64,000 nucleotides of DNA, taken from positions 831,323 through 895,322 of the forward strand of contig WELB01000005.1 of the NCBI GenBank assembly GCA_009602725.1. Direction: 5' to 3'. Position 1 is the first letter of the stretch; every line of letters starts with the position of its first letter. Below are positions 59,279 to 64,000 of this stretch, in pieces. Made by a program: the position numbers and the translations under genes. The notes beneath the pieces were generated by a model. The model did not search any database. It saw only the letters and a program-made list of their open reading frames with translations, and had not been told where the DNA came from. The DNA is from Spirogloea muscicola (lineage: Eukaryota > Streptophyta > Zygnematophyceae > Spirogloeales > Spirogloeaceae).

Positions 59279-61949
59279 CTAGATACTAGATAACATTGAA
59301 GAACTTCGTCGTCGATCAGTGGCCACAAGTCCACTCGCTTTGCTATGGTGTTGTTTCAGCAAACTTCTATATTCGCTTCCTCTAGCCCATTGGTCAATCT
59401 CTCTGGCTCGAAGAACTGGTAAAGGGTGCGATAGTTGCCTGGTCTGTGCATTTCTGCAGCATAGTGATTCACATCTGAGCATGAGACTGGTGTGAGCATG
59501 GCACTGTGAGCTGGTTCTGTGCAGTTGTCATCCTATCCATGTCCTAGAGCGGTGGAGCCAATCTATGTTTTTGCTTGTTATGAAGGGCATATTACCCAGC
59601 TTGGAGCATGTCAAAGAGGGTGCTCGGGTCATGTACAAGAGGGGTAACAAGGCTGCGGTACCTCAGATACCAGCCAAAGGGGCTGCTTGAAGCCTCGTCA
59701 TAAGAACGAGCCTGCTGCAGAAAGGCATCTACACTGAGGTGCTCCGCTAGGGAGGGGCAGCCACCTGCAAGCTTCATCAAGACAGAAACTACCACCTGCA
59801 GCAGATGGTGCCATTGTTTACACGTATCACAGCGCTCGCCAAAAATATTGCTGCTTCAATGGGCAACATGCACTTGGACCTGTGCGCCAGATTGCCGACT
59901 GTTTGCTATCAGAATCTCCACAAGACCCAGGCAAGAGGGTTGTGCACGTTTTGCATACCTTGGGATCCTGAGCGACAAGCAGCGCTGCTCGATCACAGGT
60001 GAGCTCAGCTGACCGCAACCACCTCATGAGTCGCTCTTCCAAATTCCTAGCGATGATAGCTCCCAGACCTGCCTCCAGACGAGAGTGAAGTCCGACTAGA
60101 GAATTAGCACCTGAGACTAGCTGAGACGAGTCAGAAGCATACAAGGACAGGAGTCATGACATTTGTTTGACAAGACGTTGCCAGTCCCAGTACAGTATAC
60201 GCACTACCTGGCAAGGAGTTGGCTCCCAGCGCAAGGATATTAGCGAAGGTTAGCCAGATTCCATGATCGCACTTGAGATGCCCAAGTTCGTGAGCCAACA
60301 CGGCCTGCAAAGAAATCCATATTTGAACCTTTAGCTATACACACAAAATTTTGCAGATAGCATGTTGTGATGCACCACACTGAAAGATAACCTCAGACTA
60401 AGCAGTGCTACAACATGACGGTGACAAGGTAGTGAAGGCGACATACCTGCAGCTCAGCTGGGCTAAGAAGCTCAATCAAGCTCGTGTGAATGACAACGAA
60501 GGGCTTCCTTCCAGCAATAGCAAGGGTGTAAGCATTTGGTACGGGATTCTGCCTGACGTACAGGTCTGGAGGGTCTATATCAAGGATCTCAGCTGCCTCC
60601 AGCATGAGATCGTGCAGGTTACTGAGCTGGCATCAGATGAGAAATTTACGTAGTCATTGCCGGAGTGACCCAACCTGGCTGACCCAACTTGATGCTACAA
60701 CTTGGGAGGAGACAAGACGAGCACATGCTGCAAGCAACACCAGAAACAAGGCACCAGCTGTGGGAAGACTGTGAGACATGCCGCCCATGCTCCCTCCACA
60801 CACTCTCTTGCATGCATAACTATGCCCAATGAAGACTGTGGACACGCATGAGCATACCTGACGCCTTCCAACTAGCACGGATGTGCCAATGTTCTCCAAG
60901 ATCATCACTTGCTCTGCTACAGGACCTGCTCAATGACTTTCAGTTGTGTTAGCAGGCTACAGCAGGGATGTTGCAGTTGAGCTTTCTCTAACCGTCTACA
61001 CAATAGCTCAAACGAATCTGTTGACAGTATCTTACCAAGGAGAAGCTTCCCCAGCTCGCTAAGGCCGGGAATAGCCCGCAGCAAGGTGGTGTTCTGTAAG
61101 CAGACGAGAGAGTGGGTTCAGAGCGATGATGTTGCTGGATCGGGACCCTGCATATGTACAGATGTTATCACACGTGGAGCATTCAAAGTGGATGCTTACT
61201 GATCGTCAACCCAGAAGACAAGATTTGTCAGGCGATACCCAAGCTTGGCGTGACAGACTGCGTGAGGAGCACATTGTGTTAAAACAGCACTAGCCTCGAT
61301 CTGTAAAGGAAACCAAGAGCACACCTGTTGATCGAGCGGGTGTCTGAAGCTATCGGGACTGAGGTTGACAAACTTGACCACTGGCGAAGCCCTCACCACG
61401 GGCTGGCGCCACATCAGCGGCCTTGCTTCTCCCTACACGGCCGATCATAAAGGGGTGTCAATACATCTATGGGCACGGCCTCCTCTCAAAGCATCGGTAG
61501 GGCGCGCCTAACTCTCAGTGCGTAGTGCAAGCGCATCGCCCAGGCAGGGCCTCCTCGCAGCTCCTCGCAGCTATGCTTAGGGTTTAGTTGCGGCAACAAG
61601 GGCTGGTGCACCTTGCCTGGCTCAGTTAGGCTGGCCTGCCAGATCAATTCCAGGACATACCCTCATTGGCTTCAGGAGTGTCGTGGCAGTGGCGAAGGTG
61701 CCACTCACCGAGGCCTCGGTCGGCGCCGCCGCCCAGGTGGCCGGGAGGCAGCCCGCAGCTTGCAGCTTCCGCGAGCCGAGTCGTGGCAAGCGCGCCCGCG
61801 GCGCCGCGTGCTTCCTCGACAGCACCAGCCCCCGCGCGGCGGCCGCGCCGGCAGAAAGGCTGGCGCCGCGGCGGGAGGAGGCTCGCGCCGTCGCGGCGCC
61901 GCTGCAGCCCGGGCATGGCGGCACGGCCGGCTCTGCCGCCGCTGGACAT
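59279..61949 (-). CDS. PGM48: M48 metallopeptidase, plastoglobule PGM48 type
   Basis: PGM48 is a zinc endopeptidase of chloroplast plastoglobules linked to senescence in Arabidopsis. Nine exons: 61709-61949, 61325-61428, then (last to first coordinate) near 61095-61036, 60930-60860, 60620-60450, 60304-60212, 60096-59963, 59798-59662 and 59452-59279. Together they read SFRHPLDQQ, LLRAIPGLSELGKLLLG, EQVMILENIGTSVLVGRRQ, PDLYVRQNPVPNAYTLAI, HTSLIELLSPAELQ, VLAHELGHLKCDHGIWLTFA (HELGH zinc site), LMRWLRSAELTCDRAALLVA (E and D of the third ligand region), VSVLMKLAGGCPSLAEHL, ARSYDEASSSPFGWYLR and RQLSHPLPVLRAREIDQWA. Conservation with the plant family is near complete along the length. The first 80 residues are Arg- and Ala-rich like a transit peptide; the ATG at 61949 has a perfect GCCACCATGT context. 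The intron before exon 2 contains TAGGGTTTA. Confidence 0.92.
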
Positions 61950-62084
61950 GGTGGCGCCGGGGCGGGCGGGCTGCGATGGCGAGGTGCAGGCGGGCCAGGC
62001 GGCGGCGGCGCGAGAGCGGCGAGCGACCGCGGCGTCGACGAGGGGAAGCGACGAGAGAGCGGCTGCTGACGACAGAAAAGATGT

Positions 62085-62480
62085 CAAAAGGAGCGGCTGG
62101 AAAAGCCAGCCAGGTGCATTCAGAGGGGAAGCGGCGCCCTTGTCGTGGGGAGGCAAATCTCTGTCAGTAGTGGGACGGTTAGCTTGGGGCATTCTAGCGT
62201 CCCGCAAGCCATCGTTGCATGCTATAGAATGCGGCTATCATAGAGTCTGCCGCGCTCCCAGGCACTCGCGATACACCAGCGTGCTGGTCGTGCATTAGCC
62301 CAGGCTAATGGCTTCCGTGGTGGTGGTTTGGCGCCTCAGTATTGCATGTCAGATATGCATGTTTTCAATCGGGGATATTAGTGTCCCCCTTAGCCAGCTC
62401 ATAACCCAGTCAACAGGACATTTATAAGGCTAGAATTGGCCTCCCTTTCAATTTCATGCGCACCGCGCGCCTTCTCTCGT
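62085..62480. repeat. degenerate retroposon modules
   Basis: A minus-strand hairpin (GCTGGCTTTTCCAGCC, about 62097-62112) and, at about 62430-62475, GGCCTCCCTTTCAATTTCAT followed by GCGCACCGCGCGCC. The second matches the 3' units at 49.9 and 50.1 kb. No ORF remnant. Confidence 0.5.
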
Positions 62481-63766
62481 CAGAGGGAAAGTAGGATTCA
62501 GTATATTGGCCCTTCCTTTCCCAGAGTCCTCTGGGTGTTTTTCGCAAGCCTTCTGTCCTGATTTGAGGGGCACACTTTTGTCTTGAGCAATGGTTGTTTC
62601 CATCGAGGATTAAGCTTTTGACTAAATCTGTTCTTAAATTCCTTGACATCTCAGTGTTGATGATAGCAGACTTCGGGAATGGGCAAACTTGAGCAGTCGG
62701 GAGCATCCTGTCCTGCCAAGAAGGTCTGTACGACTGCACTGGTGCAGACCTGCGTAGGGGCGAAGTCTCACATCCTGGAAGTGCTCTATTCAACAAGCTG
62801 TGGCTGTATGGCCGACAATGTGGCCGCCTGCTTGATGTCTTGGAAGACTAGCAACAATGCCCATCGCGCACCTCTAGGAGTACGCTGACCAGGCCTGTGA
62901 CCTTTTTGCAGGTCACTATTGTTACGGGATCCGCCTGATGGCCGCCGCACATAGATAATGTTATGGTGGCCGGCCACATTGTCGCCCATCCGTGCACTGC
63001 CTCTTGAGATTCCCTCTCCTCAGCTTCACTGAGCCGCCCATCCTACTCGAAAAGACGTTGAGGTCCCTGCCCTTGTGTCAAAGCAATCTTTGCCCATATT
63101 GCCTGTAAGCACTATCCAGCACTTGAAAATTGCTGTTACAGAGTAGTAGCTGCTCTGAGACCTCTTGCTCTATCAGCTGACGCCCATCAAAGTGGTCACA
63201 CTTTGGCTTGTCAGCATCTAGAATTGTCGCCTTTTAGTAAGCGTGCAAGCATTTGATGGCATGATGCCTGTTGCGAAGGGGTTTTTGGGTGCGTTAAATC
63301 CTGGCTGGATCTGCTCCATACAGAGTAGTCACGCCTGGGGTATTCCCTCCTGATGTATTCATATGAAATGTATGAGAGGTAGCTTGACGCTCGGCCTACC
63401 AATGCTGCAACACCACGAATCTTAAATTACAAAGCTCACTCATACGACATTCCGTATGCACATATCCATCGCACTAATTTCTTCTTGTAGAAAGTATCAT
63501 ACACTTGAGGACCCCAATACCCAGCAGAGAAGGCCAGCTTGACTTCCGTGCTGTATGAATGTGTGTAAGCAATGTGTAAGCAAGTGGCCCCTTCAGTCGA
63601 ACGAGCTCTGCACATATGTCATGGTGGAACTTAAGGATTTGCATGACTGCTTTGCCAGCCCGTCAAGATTTGAGGCTCAGAGAGCTTACTGCATACCTCC
63701 TTGCAGTACTGACGGCAATCTATATGCTTGACCCACAGTGACGTGCTACTCGTTTTGCATGCACTT
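62481..63766. other. no recognisable gene
   Basis: Several open frames under 80 codons occur on both strands, none with a family signature or a convincing splice pattern. No RNA gene or hairpin module seen. Confidence 0.5.
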
Positions 63767-63999
63767 CTAAGCTTCATTGACGTACAGTAGCCAGTTCATT
63801 CTTCTCTCACGCCAGATATGGAAGGATGTGAGAACACCATGCTTGCTGATACACAAGCGAATCGAAGCCTTCCAAACATTTGATTGAGACAGGACCTCGA
63901 GCTTGCTGGCAAGGCCACAGATCACGTGCATGTGAGGAGAAGCCTTTTCTCCACAAGGGCTGACATGTGTTATCAACAGCCTTACTCTATAAGTGGCAG
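63767..63999 (-). CDS. unidentified open frame running off the right edge
   Basis: The minus strand is open from the window edge to a stop at 63767, about 77 codons, including SNVWKASIRLCISKHGVLTS and NWLLYVNEA. It could be the last exon of a gene lying to the right. I do not recognise it, and composition alone does not separate it from chance. Confidence 0.25.
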   Translation of the reverse strand, partial: ATYRVRLLITHVSPCGEKASPHMHVICGLASKLEVLSQSNVWKASIRLCISKHGVLTSFHIWRERRMNWLLYVNEA

Positions 64000-64000
64000 C

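Overview
The window is nuclear DNA of a green alga (Chlorophyta; a trebouxiophyte-like genome is my guess). The evidence is a set of intron-rich genes whose closest relatives are in the green lineage: a plastoglobule-type M48 peptidase, a chlorophyllase, a plant-type LPAT2 acyltransferase, an SGR2-type DDHD phospholipase and a plant-type GH10 xylanase. They sit beside general eukaryotic genes (MED13, LARP1, BUD22/SRFBP1, mitochondrial mL54, a probable p31comet) and one gene class that land plants lack, a canonical inward-rectifier K+ channel (Kir). Introns are mostly 50-400 bases with GT-AG borders and CAG acceptors. First exons are very GC-rich and later exons are not.

Layout. 1-1.1 kb: retroposon debris and perhaps the first exon of a gene leaving to the left. 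1.1-8.1 kb (+): MED13. 9.35-12.5 kb (-): GH10 xylanase. 13.0-13.6 kb: assembly gap. 13.6-20.0 kb (+): DDHD phospholipase. 20.8-22.7 kb: retroposon debris. 22.8-24.2 kb (+): chlorophyllase with an internal tandem duplication. 25.9-32.3 kb (-): LARP1, fully resolved into 14 exons. 32.5-32.9 kb: gap. 32.9-34.7 kb (+): BUD22-like gene. 34.7-36.6 kb: retroposon debris. About 36.8-40.7 kb (+): protein with two aspartic-peptidase-like domains. 41.3-43.7 kb: retroposon debris. 43.9-45.0 kb (+): mL54. 45.3-48.0 kb (-): LPAT2. 48.6-50.2 kb: retroposon debris. 50.3-52.2 kb (+): p31comet-like. 52.5-56.9 kb (-): Kir channel. 56.9-57.5 kb: gap. 57.5-58.9 kb (+): SEC-C protein. 59.3-61.9 kb (-): M48 peptidase. 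The last 2 kb holds no gene I recognise.

The genes do not form a pathway or operon. They are arranged as convergent and divergent pairs, and all three large assembly gaps fall between the starts of divergent pairs. The non-genic space is dominated by one LINE-like retroposon family, present only as fragments of the ORF C-terminus plus a 3' module with a strong GGGCTGG/CCAGCCC hairpin.

Most notable: the complete-looking Kir channel with its pore encoded by very small exons; the 213-base in-frame tandem duplication in chlorophyllase; the retroposon family with its conserved C-terminal signature and 3' hairpin; an 80-base tandem duplication over a MED13 splice donor; and the two-domain aspartic-peptidase-like protein. 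Exon borders were assigned by eye from splice signals, reading phase and remembered family alignments; no search was run.
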